64,000 nucleotides of DNA from assembly GCF_001758785.1 (NCBI RefSeq), contig NZ_LROM01000102.1, positions 1 through 64,000 on the forward strand, in the 5' to 3' direction. Numbering within the stretch: the stretch's first letter is position 1; every line of letters begins with the position of its first letter. The stretch comes from Duganella phyllosphaerae. Its GTDB lineage: Bacteria; Pseudomonadota; Gammaproteobacteria; Burkholderiales; Burkholderiaceae_D. The position numbers were made by a program, and so were the translations under genes. The notes under the pieces are model-generated. The model had not been told where the DNA came from and searched no databases. It was given only the letters and a program-made list of their open reading frames with translations. Below are positions 46,717 through 56,952 of the stretch, one piece after another.

Positions 46717-47412
46717 ATGATAAGGTTCAGCGCCAAGAGTCTTTATCTGGCCGCATTTTTATTTCTGTCTTTTAACTCTCATGCTGAAGATTTGATAACG
46801 GTGCATCTGGTATCCGGCGTCACACTAAGACATGCTGTGGCGGCATCATCGATTGTGGCGAAAATACAGATTACCTCAGTTTCTCCTGTTCTGGATGAGT
46901 CTTTGAAGGAGAAGCCTGCTTGCGGATTTCTGTATGGCGCAAAAGTTATTCAGTCATTCAAGGGTGGTTCTGATAGTTTTAATTTTTTCATGCCATCACG
47001 AGTTAGTTTATTTTCTCGCGGGAAGGATTATCTGGCTATTGTCAAATATCGAACGAACGATGAGGAAACTCTTATTTTTTCAAACTTTGATGATGTAATG
47101 AGTGAATCTGATAGCTACTCGGCCAAGTGCAGGTTCAGAAGCGGTTTTTATGTATCGGCAAATTCTCCTTTTGTTATGCCTTTTGATATGGATGCAGGAA
47201 AAGAGTTTGGTGGACAGTGGCTAGTGACCACGCCTGGACTATTTCTTTGTGAATACAAAGAGGAAGATCCGTTTGAGAATGACAGTTTTTCCAGAAAAAC
47301 CAAGTCTGGAAAATCTGTTCACAGCTGGGTGGAGGTGAAACGTCTGATCAAAAAATCCAACAGGTGGTTTGATTTATTCCGAAAAAATAAACTTGATTCG
47401 TGTATCGAGTAA
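46717..47412 (+). CDS. Exported protein, unknown function
   Basis: 231 residues with a strong Shine-Dalgarno (GGAGGAAAG) and a Sec signal peptide (MIRFSAKSLYLAAFLFLSFN followed by SHA). The mature part has scattered cysteines (CGFLYG, CRFR, FLCEY, DSCIE) that could form disulfides, and a Lys-rich C-terminal third. AT-rich codon choice (AAA, ATT, TTT) differs clearly from neighbours, suggesting recent acquisition. No family recognised. Confidence 0.65.
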   Translation: MIRFSAKSLYLAAFLFLSFNSHAEDLITVHLVSGVTLRHAVAASSIVAKIQITSVSPVLDESLKEKPACGFLYGAKVIQSFKGGSDSFNFFMPSRVSLFSRGKDYLAIVKYRTNDEETLIFSNFDDVMSESDSYSAKCRFRSGFYVSANSPFVMPFDMDAGKEFGGQWLVTTPGLFLCEYKEEDPFENDSFSRKTKSGKSVHSWVEVKRLIKKSNRWFDLFRKNKLDSCIE

Positions 47413-47759
47413 ATATTTTTCTTTAAGTGGTGGCGAGATTTTTGATAAAGACGAAATATCAATTGGTGTCTGAAAAGCGACATGAGGCACTTATTTTTCA
47501 GGCTCCTCAATCTTCGCGGATTTGCATGTTGCTGGTCTATAATAAAGTACTGATATTGATGTCATGCGAGTAGGGGGCAAGCTCAATTTGAGGGCGCTCC
47601 CATAAAAAGGGGTGAAGGTCCGCTTCGGGGCGAAAGCAGCCATTTGTATAACACGAAAATCTTGGCCCCTTACGTTATCCCATACTGACTCATGGCCATA
47701 ACACCCATGCAAAAGCCCCGCAGTGGCGACACTGCGGGGCTTTATTTTATCCGGTGATA
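47413..47759. other. Gap between AT-rich islet and tatC
   Basis: No gene is supportable. The left part is AT-rich like the islet. Around 47600-47660 lies a sequence (GGTCCGCTTCGGGGCGAAAG and flanks) that resembles dispersed intergenic elements seen in many proteobacteria and yields the recurrent false translation MAAFAPKRTF on the leftward strand. The tatC terminator is at the right end. Confidence 0.5.
47711..47748 (-). terminator. Strong terminator of the tat operon
   Basis: The perfect 14-bp arms AAAGCCCCGCAGTG / CACTGCGGGGCTTT have a four-base loop and T-rich sequence on both sides, so it can stop transcription in either direction. It lies just after the tatC stop codon. Confidence 0.88.
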
Positions 47760-48518
47760 TTACGATTGCTTTTCTTCGGGGGCGGTAGACATCTTGACGA
47801 ACATCGGCGCGACCAGCAGACCCAGTTCGAACAGCAGCCACATCGGAATAGCCAGCGAGAACATCGACATCGCGTCCGGTGGGGTGACCACGGCAGCGAT
47901 GACGAAGGCGCCCACGATGGCGTACGGACGGATTTCCTTGAGCTTGGCCACCGACACCAGTCCGGTGCGCACCAGGATCACCACCACCACCGGCACCTCG
48001 AAGGTGGCGCCGAAGGCCAGGCACATCGACATCACGAAGTCGAGGTAGTTCTCGATATCGGGCGTGACCGCGATCGAGGTGGGAGAGAATTGGGCAATGA
48101 AGTGGAACACGCGGCCGAACACGAAGAAATAGCAGAACGCCACGCCGGCCATGAACAGCAGCGACGACGAAATGACCAGCGGCGCCACCAGGCGCTTTTC
48201 GTGCATGTACAGGCCGGGCGCGACGAACGCCCACATCTGGTACAACACCCACGGCAGCGCGATGATGATACCGAGCACGATGGTCACCTTCATCGGCACC
48301 AGGAACGGCGAGGTCACGCCGGTGGCGATCATCTTGGAACCGACCGGCAGCGAGTTGATCATCGGCTGGGCGATGAAGTCGTAGATTTGCGCGGGGCCGG
48401 GCCAGAACATCAGTGCGGCAACTACTACCACCACGCCGATGGCAGCCTTGACCAGCCGGTTGCGCAGTTCGACCAGATGGGAGATGAAGGTCTCTTCGCC
48501 TGTGTTTGGGGTAGTCAT
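47760..48518 (-). CDS. tatC: Sec-independent protein translocase TatC
   Basis: 252 residues with six transmembrane helices. The N-terminal EETFISHLVELRNRL contains the conserved Glu/Leu/Arg recognition site for twin-arginine signals. Together with TatA and TatB it exports folded proteins. Its ATG overlaps the tatB stop by one base (TGATG), giving coupled translation. The transcript ends at the terminator 12 bp downstream. Confidence 0.97.
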   Translation of the reverse strand: MTTPNTGEETFISHLVELRNRLVKAAIGVVVVVAALMFWPGPAQIYDFIAQPMINSLPVGSKMIATGVTSPFLVPMKVTIVLGIIIALPWVLYQMWAFVAPGLYMHEKRLVAPLVISSSLLFMAGVAFCYFFVFGRVFHFIAQFSPTSIAVTPDIENYLDFVMSMCLAFGATFEVPVVVVILVRTGLVSVAKLKEIRPYAIVGAFVIAAVVTPPDAMSMFSLAIPMWLLFELGLLVAPMFVKMSTAPEEKQS

Positions 48519-49027
48519 CAGTAAAACGAGTTCTGGATGTTGCCGCGTGGGCGGAACCGGGCAACGCGCGCGGCGCCGGACGTGACGTGCAGCTTGCCGC
48601 CGTGGCGTTGCTTGTACCAGCCCGGCACGGCCGAGTTGCGCACCAGCTTCTTGCGGCGGAACTCGCGCGCCTTGCGCGCCAGGTCATCGCTGCTCACGGT
48701 GGAAAACGAGGTAGAGGCCGAGGAAATGTCTTCCATGGCGGGCGTGTCATGCCAGGCGTTTTGCACCTCGCTGAGGTTTTCCGCGATGGAGTTTTCGACG
48801 TCGCTCTTGATGCTGTGCGCGGCGTCCTGCACTTCCTTTTGCAGGTTGCGCAGCTCTTCGAGCTCGATTTCGCGCGTGACTTCGGACTTGACGTTGTTGA
48901 GGTAACGCTGGGCGCGACCATACAGGTTGCCGGCCATGCGCGCCACCTTGGGCAGCTTTTCAGGGCCGATGACGATCAGCGCAATCACGCCGATCACCGC
49001 CATTTTGGTAAGACCGAGATCGATCAT
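48518..49027 (-). CDS. tatB: Sec-independent protein translocase TatB
   Basis: 169 residues. An N-terminal transmembrane helix (MIDLGLTKMAVIGVIALIVI) is followed by GPEKLP and an amphipathic helix (VARMAGNLYGRAQRYLNNVK), then a charged cytoplasmic tail. TatB pairs with TatC as the receptor for Tat signals. It lies 47 bp downstream of tatA. Confidence 0.95.
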   Translation of the reverse strand: MIDLGLTKMAVIGVIALIVIGPEKLPKVARMAGNLYGRAQRYLNNVKSEVTREIELEELRNLQKEVQDAAHSIKSDVENSIAENLSEVQNAWHDTPAMEDISSASTSFSTVSSDDLARKAREFRRKKLVRNSAVPGWYKQRHGGKLHVTSGAARVARFRPRGNIQNSFY

Positions 49028-49074
49028 AGGACAGAAGCGTCAGCTCGCGCGGCCCCGCTGGGGGCCGCTGCGGC

Positions 49075-49299
49075 TTACAGCTTGTTTTTCTCTTTGACGT
49101 CGACGTCGATGGTGCTCGGGGTGGCCGGCGGTGCAGGCGGGGCGACCGGCTTGTCCTCGTCGCTACCCTTGACGCCATCCTTGAAGCCTTTGACGGCCTT
49201 GCCGATGTCACCACCCATATTGCCCAGCTTTTTAGTGCCGAAGATCAAAATCACCACCACCAGAACAATCGCCCAGTGTATCCAGCTCATCGAACCCAT
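49075..49299 (-). CDS. tatA: Sec-independent protein translocase TatA
   Basis: 74 residues. A short N-terminal helix ([15 protein letters not shown]) is followed by the conserved FG hinge (IFGTKKL) and an amphipathic helix, then a Pro/Ala and Lys-rich tail. ATG 49299 is preferred over the ATG three codons later because GGGG lies upstream at good spacing. It forms the export pore with TatBC. Confidence 0.95.
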   Translation of the reverse strand: MGSMSWIHWAIVLVVVILIFGTKKLGNMGGDIGKAVKGFKDGVKGSDEDKPVAPPAPPATPSTIDVDVKEKNKL

Positions 49300-49432
49300 C
49301 TTATTCCCCTTGGCGGCGCAGTGCGCCGGTTAACCTGTTGATCCAAAATGCAGCGACAGTATACGTCAAGCTTCGCGTGTCATGTGTATGTCATGCAGCA
49401 AGCCTTGTGACCAGTTATCAAGCTGACAGGTG

Positions 49433-49804
49433 TTAGCGTTCGCCACGCCATGGGTGGGCGCCGCCGATCACGTGCATATGCAGATGGTACACCTCTTGTC
49501 CACCGTCAGGCCCACTGTTGATGACGGTCTTGAAGCCGGCCACCGGCTGACCTTGCTCATCATAACTGACCGCGCAACCGAATTCCCCTGCAAGACGGGG
49601 GGCAAGCGCCAGCATTTTGCCCAGCAGTGGCGCATCGTCCACGGTGCAGTCGGACAAGGTGGAAAAATGCTTTTTCGGGATCACCAGCAAGTGCACCGGT
49701 GCGTGTGGGTTGATGTCCTTGAACGCGTACAGGTCGTCGTCTTCGTAGACGGCGGTAGAAGGAATTTTCTTTTCAGCGATCTTGCAGAACAGGCAGTTTT
49801 CCAC
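49433..49804 (-). CDS. hinT: HIT family (HinT-type) purine nucleoside phosphoramidase
   Basis: 123 residues from a GTG start. The histidine triad is HLHMHVIGG near the C-terminus, and the N-terminal CLFCKIAEKKIPS is typical of HinT. It hydrolyses nucleoside 5'-phosphoramidates such as AMP-lysine. It sits between hisE and tatA, a common betaproteobacterial order. A REP-like element separates it from hisE. Confidence 0.92.
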   Translation of the reverse strand: MENCLFCKIAEKKIPSTAVYEDDDLYAFKDINPHAPVHLLVIPKKHFSTLSDCTVDDAPLLGKMLALAPRLAGEFGCAVSYDEQGQPVAGFKTVINSGPDGGQEVYHLHMHVIGGAHPWRGER

Positions 49805-49832
49805 GGGGGCTCCAGTTTCAATGACTTATCCA

Positions 49833-49934
49833 ACGTCATTCCGCATCGGCGGACCGCCGCGCAGGTGGGGATCCAATGTGCGTGAGCAAACGTGACGCGG
49901 CGAAATTGGATTCCCGCCTTCGCGGGAATGACGG
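49833..49934. repeat. REP-like palindromic element, copy B
   Basis: It runs from ACGTCATTCCGCATCGGCGG to TTCGCGGGAATGACGG. The left arm carries the 17-base insert CCGCATCGGCGGACCGC, the exact reverse complement of the insert in copy A. The right arm (TTGGATTCCCGCCTTCGCGG) is of the plain type seen in copy C. It lies between hisE and hinT. Confidence 0.78.
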
Positions 49935-49952
49935 ATTTTCAGGTTAATGGCG

Positions 49953-50291
49953 CTAATCTTTGCGCGAATTCTTTTCTTCGATACCCGAAACACCTTCACG
50001 GCGCGCCAGTTCGTCCAGCACTTGCTGCGGCTTCAGGTCGAATTGCGCCAGCAACACCAGCGTATGGAACCACAGGTCGGCCACCTCGTACAACACCTTG
50101 TCAGCTTCGCCAGAGACGCGCGCGTCCTTGGCTGCCATCACGGTCTCGGTGGCTTCTTCGCCGATTTTTTTCAGGATGGCGTCGTCGCCCTTGGCATACA
50201 GCTTGGAGACGTACGACGTGGCGGGGTCGCCGCCGTTGGCCAGCTTGCGCGATTCCATCAGCTCGGCCAGGCGGTCCAGGATAGTGCTCAT
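49953..50291 (-). CDS. hisE: Phosphoribosyl-ATP diphosphatase
   Basis: 112 residues of the MazG-like all-alpha fold, with the conserved segments [15 protein letters not shown] and [14 protein letters not shown] carrying the metal-binding acidic residues. It catalyses the second step of histidine synthesis. It is separate from hisI here, unlike the fused enterobacterial enzyme, and starts four bases after the hisI stop. Confidence 0.96.
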   Translation of the reverse strand: MSTILDRLAELMESRKLANGGDPATSYVSKLYAKGDDAILKKIGEEATETVMAAKDARVSGEADKVLYEVADLWFHTLVLLAQFDLKPQQVLDELARREGVSGIEEKNSRKD

Positions 50292-50295
50292 AAAC

Positions 50296-50733
50296 TTAAC
50301 TCGTTTTCGGTTTGGTATAGATGTCGCCCGGATCTTTTAATACCGGCTCGGCGTTGTGCCAGTCGCCGCCCTCGGCGTCGCCCTCGAATTTTTGATAAAA
50401 GCACGAATGGCGGCCGGTATGACAGGCGATGCCGCCGGCCTGCTCGATCTTGAGCAGCACCACGTCTTCGTCGCAATCGAGGCGAATTTCCAGCACCTTT
50501 TGCGTGTGGCCGGACTCTTCACCCTTGTGCCACAACTTCTTGCGCGAGCGGCTCCAGTACACGGCTTCGCCGAGCTCGACCGTTTTGGCCAGCGCGTCGC
50601 GGTTCATCCAGGCGAACATCAATACGTCGTTGGTGCCAGCCTCCTGGGCGATGACCGGTACCAGGCCGTTTTCGTCCCAGTGGATTTTTTTCAGCCATTT
50701 GGCCTTGGCAAGGCTGTTCGGGGGGGTGGACAT
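50296..50733 (-). CDS. hisI: Phosphoribosyl-AMP cyclohydrolase
   Basis: 145 residues. Metal-binding cysteines occur in the conserved segments LDCDED and [11 protein letters not shown], and [20 protein letters not shown] is diagnostic. It performs the third histidine step, opening the purine ring of PR-AMP. It lies 18 bp downstream of hisF. Confidence 0.97.
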   Translation of the reverse strand: MSTPPNSLAKAKWLKKIHWDENGLVPVIAQEAGTNDVLMFAWMNRDALAKTVELGEAVYWSRSRKKLWHKGEESGHTQKVLEIRLDCDEDVVLLKIEQAGGIACHTGRHSCFYQKFEGDAEGGDWHNAEPVLKDPGDIYTKPKTS

Positions 50734-50751
50734 GTGGTTTCCGCTATTTGC

Positions 50752-51513
50752 TTAATCGAGGCGCATCGGAATGCCCTGCTCTGCCATGAAGCGCTTGGCT
50801 TCCTGCACCGTGTGCTGGCCGTAGTGGAAAATGCTCGCTGCCAGCACCGCGTCGGCCTTGCCGAGCTTGACGCCGTCGGCCAGGTCTTGCAGGCCGCCCA
50901 CGCCGCCCGAGGCGATCACCGGAATGCCGATGGCGTCGGACACGCCGCGCGTCAGGCCCAGGTCGAAACCGGACTTGGTGCCGTCACGGTCCATGCTGGT
51001 GAGCAGGATTTCGCCGGCGCCCAGTTTTTCCATCTTGACCGCCCACTCGATGGCATCGATGCCGGTGGCCTTGCGCCCGCCGTGGGTAAATACTTCCCAC
51101 TTGCCGGGCAAGACCTGCTTGGCGTCGATGGCCACCACGATGCATTGCGAGCCGTGCTTTTGCGAGGCGTCGAACACCAGCTGCGGATTCGACACGGCCG
51201 ACGAGTTCATGCTGACCTTGTCCGCGCCGGCGTTGAGCAGGCGCCGTACATCGGCCACCTCGCGCACGCCGCCACCGACGGTGAGCGGAATGAATACCTG
51301 CGAGGCCACGGCCTCGATGATGTGCAAAATCAGGCCACGGTTGTCGCTGGTAGCGGTGATGTCGAGGAAGGTCAATTCGTCGGCGCCCTGCTCGTCGTAG
51401 CGACGGGCGATTTCCACCGGGTCGCCGGCGTCGCGCAGCTCGGTGAAGTTGACGCCCTTGACCACGCGGCCATCGGTCACGTCCAGGCAGGGAATGATGC
51501 GTTTGGCAAGCAT
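50752..51513 (-). CDS. hisF: Imidazole glycerol phosphate synthase, cyclase subunit
   Basis: 253 residues from ATG 51513, a (beta/alpha)8 barrel beginning [20 protein letters not shown], with the catalytic Asp in LDVTDG and a second one in [15 protein letters not shown]. It uses ammonia delivered by HisH to form IGP and AICAR. It starts four bases after the hisA stop. Confidence 0.97.
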   Translation of the reverse strand: MLAKRIIPCLDVTDGRVVKGVNFTELRDAGDPVEIARRYDEQGADELTFLDITATSDNRGLILHIIEAVASQVFIPLTVGGGVREVADVRRLLNAGADKVSMNSSAVSNPQLVFDASQKHGSQCIVVAIDAKQVLPGKWEVFTHGGRKATGIDAIEWAVKMEKLGAGEILLTSMDRDGTKSGFDLGLTRGVSDAIGIPVIASGGVGGLQDLADGVKLGKADAVLAASIFHYGQHTVQEAKRFMAEQGIPMRLD

Positions 51514-51517
51514 GTAA

Positions 51518-52306
51518 TCAGTCTTCCGGGTAATCCGGCAGGTCGCCGCTGAGCTCGTCGGCACGCAGTTGCGCCGAGGCCAGGTCGATCGTGCCTTCGT
51601 AAATCGAGCGGCCGCAGATCACGCCTTCGATGCCTTCGTCCTGCACCGCGCACAGGGCTTCGACGTCGCCGATATTGTGCAGGCCGCCCGAAGCGATGAC
51701 CGGGATCTTGACCGCTTGCGCCAGCTTGACGGTGGCTTCGATATTGACGCCGCCCATCATGCCGTCACGGCCGATGTCGGTGTAGATGATCGATTCGACG
51801 CCATAGGCTTCGAATTTCTTGGCCAGGTCGATCACTTCGTGGCCGCTCATCTTGCTCCAGCCGTCGGTCGCGACCTTGCCATCCTTGGCGTCGAGGCCGA
51901 CGATGATGTGGCCCGGGAAGGCGCCGCAGGCGTCGTGCAGGAAGCCCGGCTCTTTGACCGCAGCGGTACCGATGATGACGTAGGTGATGCCGGCGTCGAG
52001 GTAGCGCTCGATGGTGTCGAGGTCGCGGATGCCGCCGCCCAGTTGCACCGGGATTTCGTCGAGGTCGTTTTCTTCGGCGAATTCCTGCACCACTTTCAGG
52101 ATGGCCTTGACCGCGCCTTCATTCTTCGGCTTGCCGGCAAAGGCGCCATTCAGGTCCACCAGGTGCAGGCGGCGCGCGCCTTGCTTGAGCCAGTGCAGGG
52201 CCATGTCGGCCGGGTTGTCCGAGAAAACGGTGGCAAGTTCCATATCGCCTTGCTTGAGGCGAACGCAGTGACCGTCTTTGAGGTCGATGGCAGGAATGAG
52301 CAGCAT
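51518..52306 (-). CDS. hisA: Phosphoribosylformimino-AICAR ribotide isomerase
   Basis: 262 residues, a barrel related to HisF, beginning [20 protein letters not shown]. The catalytic Asp residues are in AIDLKDG and in [13 protein letters not shown]. It catalyses the fourth histidine step. It lies 29 bp after hisH. Confidence 0.97.
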   Translation of the reverse strand: MLLIPAIDLKDGHCVRLKQGDMELATVFSDNPADMALHWLKQGARRLHLVDLNGAFAGKPKNEGAVKAILKVVQEFAEENDLDEIPVQLGGGIRDLDTIERYLDAGITYVIIGTAAVKEPGFLHDACGAFPGHIIVGLDAKDGKVATDGWSKMSGHEVIDLAKKFEAYGVESIIYTDIGRDGMMGGVNIEATVKLAQAVKIPVIASGGLHNIGDVEALCAVQDEGIEGVICGRSIYEGTIDLASAQLRADELSGDLPDYPED

Positions 52307-52335
52307 GATAGGTCTGGGATCTAGGGAAGTTGGGG

Positions 52336-52974
52336 TTAAGGGTTCCAGCGGACGAAATTACGGTACAGCTGCAGACCCGCCGCGGCGCTCTTCTCCGGGT
52401 GGAACTGCGTGGCAAAAATATTATCACGGGCGACCGCGCAGCTGAACGGCGCGCCATACGTGGTCAGGCCCACGGTATGCTCGCTTTGCTCGGGCCGGGC
52501 GTAGTAGCTGTGGACAAAGTAAAAATAGCTATTGTCCGCAATGCCATCCCACATAGCGTGAGACGCGTTTTGCTGCACTTGGTTCCAGCCCATTTGCGGC
52601 ACCTTGAAGCGCGAACCGTCCTGCTGCAGCTGGCCGTCGAGCTGGAAGCGCACGACCTTGCCGGGCAACAGGCCGAGGCCAGCGGCGTCTCCTTCTTCGC
52701 TGCCGTCGAACAACATCTGCTCGCCGATGCACACGCCCATCAAAGGCTTGCTGCGCGCCGCTTCCAGCAATGCGTCCTGGACGCCGGACTCGCGCAGGCT
52801 GCGCATGCAGTCGGGCATGGCGCCCTGGCCAGGCAGCACGATGCGGTCCGCGCTCTCGATATCGGCCACTTCGCCCGAGATCAGCACGTTGGCGTCCGGG
52901 GCAACCGCGCGCAGCGCCTGCGCGACCGAACGCAGATTACCCATGCCGTAATCAACTACTACGATTTTTTTCAT
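52336..52974 (-). CDS. hisH: Imidazole glycerol phosphate synthase, glutaminase subunit
   Basis: 212 residues from ATG 52974, a class I glutamine amidotransferase. It begins [20 protein letters not shown]. The nucleophile Cys is in [10 protein letters not shown] and the His/Glu pair in [13 protein letters not shown]. It forms the heterodimer with HisF. In many Burkholderiales a marC gene lies between hisB and hisH; here only eight bases do. Confidence 0.97.
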   Translation of the reverse strand: MKKIVVVDYGMGNLRSVAQALRAVAPDANVLISGEVADIESADRIVLPGQGAMPDCMRSLRESGVQDALLEAARSKPLMGVCIGEQMLFDGSEEGDAAGLGLLPGKVVRFQLDGQLQQDGSRFKVPQMGWNQVQQNASHAMWDGIADNSYFYFVHSYYARPEQSEHTVGLTTYGAPFSCAVARDNIFATQFHPEKSAAAGLQLYRNFVRWNP

Positions 52975-52982
52975 GATAGTTC

Positions 52983-53573
52983 TTACAGAGTGCCCTTGGT
53001 CGACGGGATGGTGCCGGCGGCGCGTGGATCGAGTTCGGACGCCATGCGCAGCGCGCGGCCGAAAGCCTTGAACACGGTCTCGCACTGGTGGTGGGCGTTG
53101 GTGCCGCGCAGATTATCGATGTGCAGGGTGACCAGCGCATGGTTGACAAAGCCGCGGAAAAATTCCAGCGTCAGGTCGACGTCGAAGGTGCCGATCATGG
53201 CGCGCGTAAACGGGATGTGGTACTCGATGCCTGGCCGGCCGGAAAAATCCAGCACCACGCGTGACAGCGCTTCGTCGAGCGGCACGTACGAGTGGCCGTA
53301 GCGGACGATGCCCTTGCGGTCGCCAATGGCCTTGGCCACGGCCATGCCCAGCGTGATGCCCACGTCTTCCACCGTGTGGTGGTTGTCGATGTGGATGTCG
53401 CCGGTCGCTTCCACTTCCAGGTCGAACAGGCCATGGCGGGCGATCTGGTCGAGCATGTGGTCGAGGAAGGGCACGCCGGTATTGAGCTTTTGCTGGCCGG
53501 TGCCGTCGAGGTTGATGGAGACGCGGACTTGCGTCTCGTTGGTATTGCGGGTGATTTCTGCGGTGCGGTTCAT
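52983..53573 (-). CDS. hisB: Imidazoleglycerol-phosphate dehydratase
   Basis: 196 residues from ATG 53573. The metal-binding histidine motifs appear twice ([23 protein letters not shown]; later [27 protein letters not shown]). It is monofunctional, lacking the histidinol-phosphatase domain of the enterobacterial HisB. The phosphatase step must come from another gene. Confidence 0.97.
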   Translation of the reverse strand: MNRTAEITRNTNETQVRVSINLDGTGQQKLNTGVPFLDHMLDQIARHGLFDLEVEATGDIHIDNHHTVEDVGITLGMAVAKAIGDRKGIVRYGHSYVPLDEALSRVVLDFSGRPGIEYHIPFTRAMIGTFDVDLTLEFFRGFVNHALVTLHIDNLRGTNAHHQCETVFKAFGRALRMASELDPRAAGTIPSTKGTL

Positions 53574-53593
53574 GAGGGGGCTCGCGAGGTTAC

Positions 53594-54688
53594 TCAGGCT
53601 GCCAGCGATGCGGCGAAGGCATCGAGGAAGGTGGCGTTTTCTGCCGGGGTACTGACCGTGATGCGCAAACAATTGGTCAGCACAGGATGCATTTTACTCA
53701 CATTTTTAATTAATACCTTGTGAGACAGTAGTTTCACGTTGGCATCGTCGGCATTGGGCACCCGGATCAAGATAAAATTCGCCGCCGACGGGAAAACCTC
53801 CACGCCGGGAAATTTTGCCAATGCAGCCATCAGATCGGCGCGTGCGGCGCGCAACGCGGTCGCTTGCTGGTTCAGCACCTCCACGTGGTCGAGCGCGAAT
53901 TCGGCCGCCGTCTGCGTCAATACGTTGATGTTGTAAGGAGGCCGCACTTTGTCGAACTGCGCGAGCAGCTTGGGCGCCGCCGACATGTAGCCGAGGCGAA
54001 TGCCGGCCAGTCCCAGCTTCGATACGGTGCGCATCACCACCAGGTTGTCGAACTGCGGCAGACGGTCCATGAAGGTCTGTTGGGCAAACGGCTCGTACGC
54101 CTCATCGACCACGGCCAGGCCAAAACCGTCGAGCGCCTTGATGATGGCGACGATGTCGCTCTCGGCGAACAGGTTGCCGGTGGGGTTGTTCGGGTACGAC
54201 AGGAACACCAGCGCCGGCTTGTGCTGTTCGATGGCCGCCAGCATGGCCGGCAGGTCGAGCGTGAGGTCGGCTTTCACCGGCACGCCCACGTAGTCCATGC
54301 CCGCGTACTGCGCCGAGCGTGCGTACATCACGAACGACGGCGTGGGCGACAGCACCACCGCGCGGCGCTCCTGCTGCGCGCAGGCCATGCACAGGATAGC
54401 GATCAGTTCATCGGAACCGTTACCGAGCATGACGTCGTAGCCGGCCGGTACGCCCAGCGTGTCGCGCACCTTTTGCCTGGTCGTGGCGTAGGAAGCCACC
54501 GGGTAGCGGTTCAGGGTGGCGACGGCCAGGCGCGCGCCCAGTTCCTGCAGCAGGTGCTCGGGCAGGTGGTACGGGTTTTCCATCGCATCGAGCTTGATGA
54601 AGCCACTCGCGTCGGCCACGTGGTAGCCATGCATGGCTGCCACGTCCGGGCGGATGGTATTGGCTACGAGGGTGTCGATGGCGGACAT
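53594..54688 (-). CDS. hisC: Histidinol-phosphate aminotransferase
   Basis: 364 residues, a fold-type I PLP enzyme. The Schiff-base lysine is Lys224 in [14 protein letters not shown]. Conserved NPYHLP, NGSDELI and the segment YPNNPTGN are present. It converts imidazole acetol phosphate to histidinol phosphate. It lies 17 bp downstream of the methyltransferase gene. Confidence 0.96.
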   Translation of the reverse strand: MSAIDTLVANTIRPDVAAMHGYHVADASGFIKLDAMENPYHLPEHLLQELGARLAVATLNRYPVASYATTRQKVRDTLGVPAGYDVMLGNGSDELIAILCMACAQQERRAVVLSPTPSFVMYARSAQYAGMDYVGVPVKADLTLDLPAMLAAIEQHKPALVFLSYPNNPTGNLFAESDIVAIIKALDGFGLAVVDEAYEPFAQQTFMDRLPQFDNLVVMRTVSKLGLAGIRLGYMSAAPKLLAQFDKVRPPYNINVLTQTAAEFALDHVEVLNQQATALRAARADLMAALAKFPGVEVFPSAANFILIRVPNADDANVKLLSHKVLIKNVSKMHPVLTNCLRITVSTPAENATFLDAFAASLAA

Positions 54689-54705
54689 CTGGATGGGGCT
54701 CCTGT

Positions 54706-55617
54706 CTAGACTGCGGTTGAAAGTCGTTTGGCGGCCGGCTTGGGTTTGGCGGCGGCGATTTTTTTGGGTGTGGCTTTGGTTGGTGCTTCGGGTGTCGCTT
54801 TGGGTGCGGCCTTGGCGGCGGGCTTTCTCGGCGCCGGCTTTTTCTTCACCACCGGCGGCAAGTCGAGCGCGGCCAGGCGTTCATCGATGATGGCGCAGTA
54901 ATCGGGATTGAGTTCGAAGCCGACGAAGCTGCGCCCGCAGCGCTTGGCGGCGATTGCCGTCGTGCCGCTGCCCATGAACAGGTCGAGCACCACGCCGTCG
55001 GGCGGGCACGAAGCCTTGACCATGCGCTCGATGATTTCCAGCGGCTTCTGGGTCGGGTGGTCGGCGCGCTCGGGATGCTCGCGGTGCAGGCGCGACACAC
55101 TCCACAAATCCTTGGGGTTGTAGCCCACTTCGAGCCACTTGGCGCCGATGAAGATCGAGCGCGAACGCGCCTTCTTGGTTTCGGCGTCGTAGGCGATGCG
55201 CACGGCGTCGAGGTCGAAATAATAATCCTTGCGGCGCACGAAGAAGCCGATGGTGTCGTGCACCGAGGAGAAGCTGCGCACGCTACCGCCCATCGACGGC
55301 ACCCGGCGGTCCCAGATAATCTCGTTCATCATCGTCATGCGCTTTTTCAGCAGCACGAAGATCTCGGGCGAGAAGCGCCACGTCAAAAAGATGTACAGGC
55401 TGCCGTTGGGCTTGAGCTTGGGCAGCGCGGCGTCGATCCACTGCTCGGTCCAGCGCAGGTAGTCGTCGACCGTCTGCTGGTCGGAGGCATTGCCGTAGTC
55501 CTTGCCCAGATTGTACGGCGGGTCGGTCAGAATCAGGTCGATGGAACCGTCGGGGATGCGCGTCAGCCCGGACAGCGCATCCTCGCAGAAGACCTGGTTG
55601 AGCCACTGGTCGGTCAT
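54706..55617 (-). CDS. Orphan beta-class DNA adenine methyltransferase inside the his operon
   Basis: 303 residues. DPPY (32-35) comes before HPTQKP (187-192) and the SAM-binding FMGSG (214-218), the order of the beta class (CcrM/HinfI-like). DPPY suggests N6-adenine methylation. The last ~47 residues are a low-complexity Lys/Ala/Pro tail ([20 protein letters not shown]) resembling histone H1 and probably binding DNA. No restriction endonuclease gene is nearby. The ATG overlaps the hisD stop (ATGA), so it is translated with hisD; hisC follows 17 bp later. The recognition site cannot be deduced. Confidence 0.92.
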   Translation of the reverse strand: MTDQWLNQVFCEDALSGLTRIPDGSIDLILTDPPYNLGKDYGNASDQQTVDDYLRWTEQWIDAALPKLKPNGSLYIFLTWRFSPEIFVLLKKRMTMMNEIIWDRRVPSMGGSVRSFSSVHDTIGFFVRRKDYYFDLDAVRIAYDAETKKARSRSIFIGAKWLEVGYNPKDLWSVSRLHREHPERADHPTQKPLEIIERMVKASCPPDGVVLDLFMGSGTTAIAAKRCGRSFVGFELNPDYCAIIDERLAALDLPPVVKKKPAPRKPAAKAAPKATPEAPTKATPKKIAAAKPKPAAKRLSTAV

Positions 55618-56936
55618 TGGGCTTTCAACCTCAACTCGGCGCTGCGGGCGTGCGCCTGCAAGCCTTCGCCATAGGCCAGTTCGGCCGCGATCCTGCCCAG
55701 GGTCTGGGCGCCCGCTTCGCTCACGTGGATGATCGACGAGCGCTTCTGGAAGTCGTACACGCCCAGCGGCGACGAGAAGCGCGCGGTGCGCGACGTGGGC
55801 AGCACGTGGTTCGGGCCGCAGCAGTAGTCGCCCAGCGACTCGGACGAGAAGCGGCCCAGGAACATGGCGCCCGCGTGGCGGATTTTATCGGCCCACTGCT
55901 GCGGGTCTTCGGCCGAGATTTCCAGGTGCTCGGCCGCGATGCTGTTGGCGATCGCGCACGCTTCCTCCATGTCGCGCACCTTGACCAGCGCACCACGGTC
56001 GGTGAGCGAGGTGCGAATCGTGTCCTGGCGCGGCATGGTCGGCAGCAGTTTTTCGATGCTCGCTGCCACCCGGGCGATGTAGTCGGCGTCCGGGCACAGC
56101 ATGATGGCCTGCGCCAGTTCGTCGTGCTCGGCCTGCGAGAACAGGTCCATCGCCACCCAGTCCGGGTCGGTGGTGCCGTCGCAGATCACCAGGATTTCCG
56201 ACGGACCGGCAATCATGTCGATGCCGACGATGCCGAACACGCGGCGCTTGGCGGCAGCGACATACGCATTGCCAGGGCCGACGATCTTGTCGACCGGCTG
56301 TATCGTCTCGGTGCCGTGCGCCAGGGCAGCCACCGCCTGCGCGCCGCCGATGGTAATCACGCGCGTCACGCCGGCAATGGCGGCGGCGGCGAGCACCATC
56401 TGGTTCTTCACGCCATCCGGCGTGGGCACGACCATGATGATTTCCTGCACGCCCGCGACGTGGGCGGGAATGGCGTTCATCAGCACCGACGACGGGTACG
56501 CCGCCTTGCCGCCCGGGACGTAGATGCCCACGCGGTCCAGTGGCGTGACTTTCTGGCCGAGGACGGTGCCGTCAGGCTCGGTGTAGGTAAAGCCGTTGAG
56601 TTCCTGCTTTTGCCGTTCGTGGAACACGCGGATGCGCTGCGCAGCCACGTTCAGGGCGTCGCGCTGGGCGGCAGGGATCGACGCCAGCGCTGCCTGCAGT
56701 TCGTCCTGGCCGATGTCGAAGGCGGCCATGCTGGCGGCGCCGCCGTTGGGAATGCGGTCGAAGCGGTTGGTGTATTCGAGCACGGCGGCGTCGCCGCGCG
56801 CCTTGACGTCGGCCAGGATGCCGGCGACGGCGCGCTCGATCGCCTCATCGGTGCCTGCTTCAAATGCCAGCAAGGTGTCCAGGGACTTTTTGAAATCGGC
56901 TTGGGTGGAATCGAGCTTGGTAATTTGAATCGACAT
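55614..56936 (-). CDS. hisD: Histidinol dehydrogenase
   Basis: 440 residues. It oxidises L-histidinol to L-histidine in two NAD-dependent steps. The conserved segments [19 protein letters not shown] and [13 protein letters not shown] are present, along with the catalytic Glu-His pair in AAEHLEI. Its stop overlaps the methyltransferase start. It lies 16 bp downstream of hisG. Confidence 0.97.
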   Translation of the reverse strand: MSIQITKLDSTQADFKKSLDTLLAFEAGTDEAIERAVAGILADVKARGDAAVLEYTNRFDRIPNGGAASMAAFDIGQDELQAALASIPAAQRDALNVAAQRIRVFHERQKQELNGFTYTEPDGTVLGQKVTPLDRVGIYVPGGKAAYPSSVLMNAIPAHVAGVQEIIMVVPTPDGVKNQMVLAAAAIAGVTRVITIGGAQAVAALAHGTETIQPVDKIVGPGNAYVAAAKRRVFGIVGIDMIAGPSEILVICDGTTDPDWVAMDLFSQAEHDELAQAIMLCPDADYIARVAASIEKLLPTMPRQDTIRTSLTDRGALVKVRDMEEACAIANSIAAEHLEISAEDPQQWADKIRHAGAMFLGRFSSESLGDYCCGPNHVLPTSRTARFSSPLGVYDFQKRSSIIHVSEAGAQTLGRIAAELAYGEGLQAHARSAELRLKAQ

Positions 56937-56952
56937 GATGGCTTCCAGATTG

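Noticed and set aside
47491-48687. 398-codon leftward frame containing MAAFAPKRTF
   Set aside because: It is out of frame with tatB/tatC and runs through a terminator; the phrase is a known kind of false translation of a dispersed intergenic sequence.
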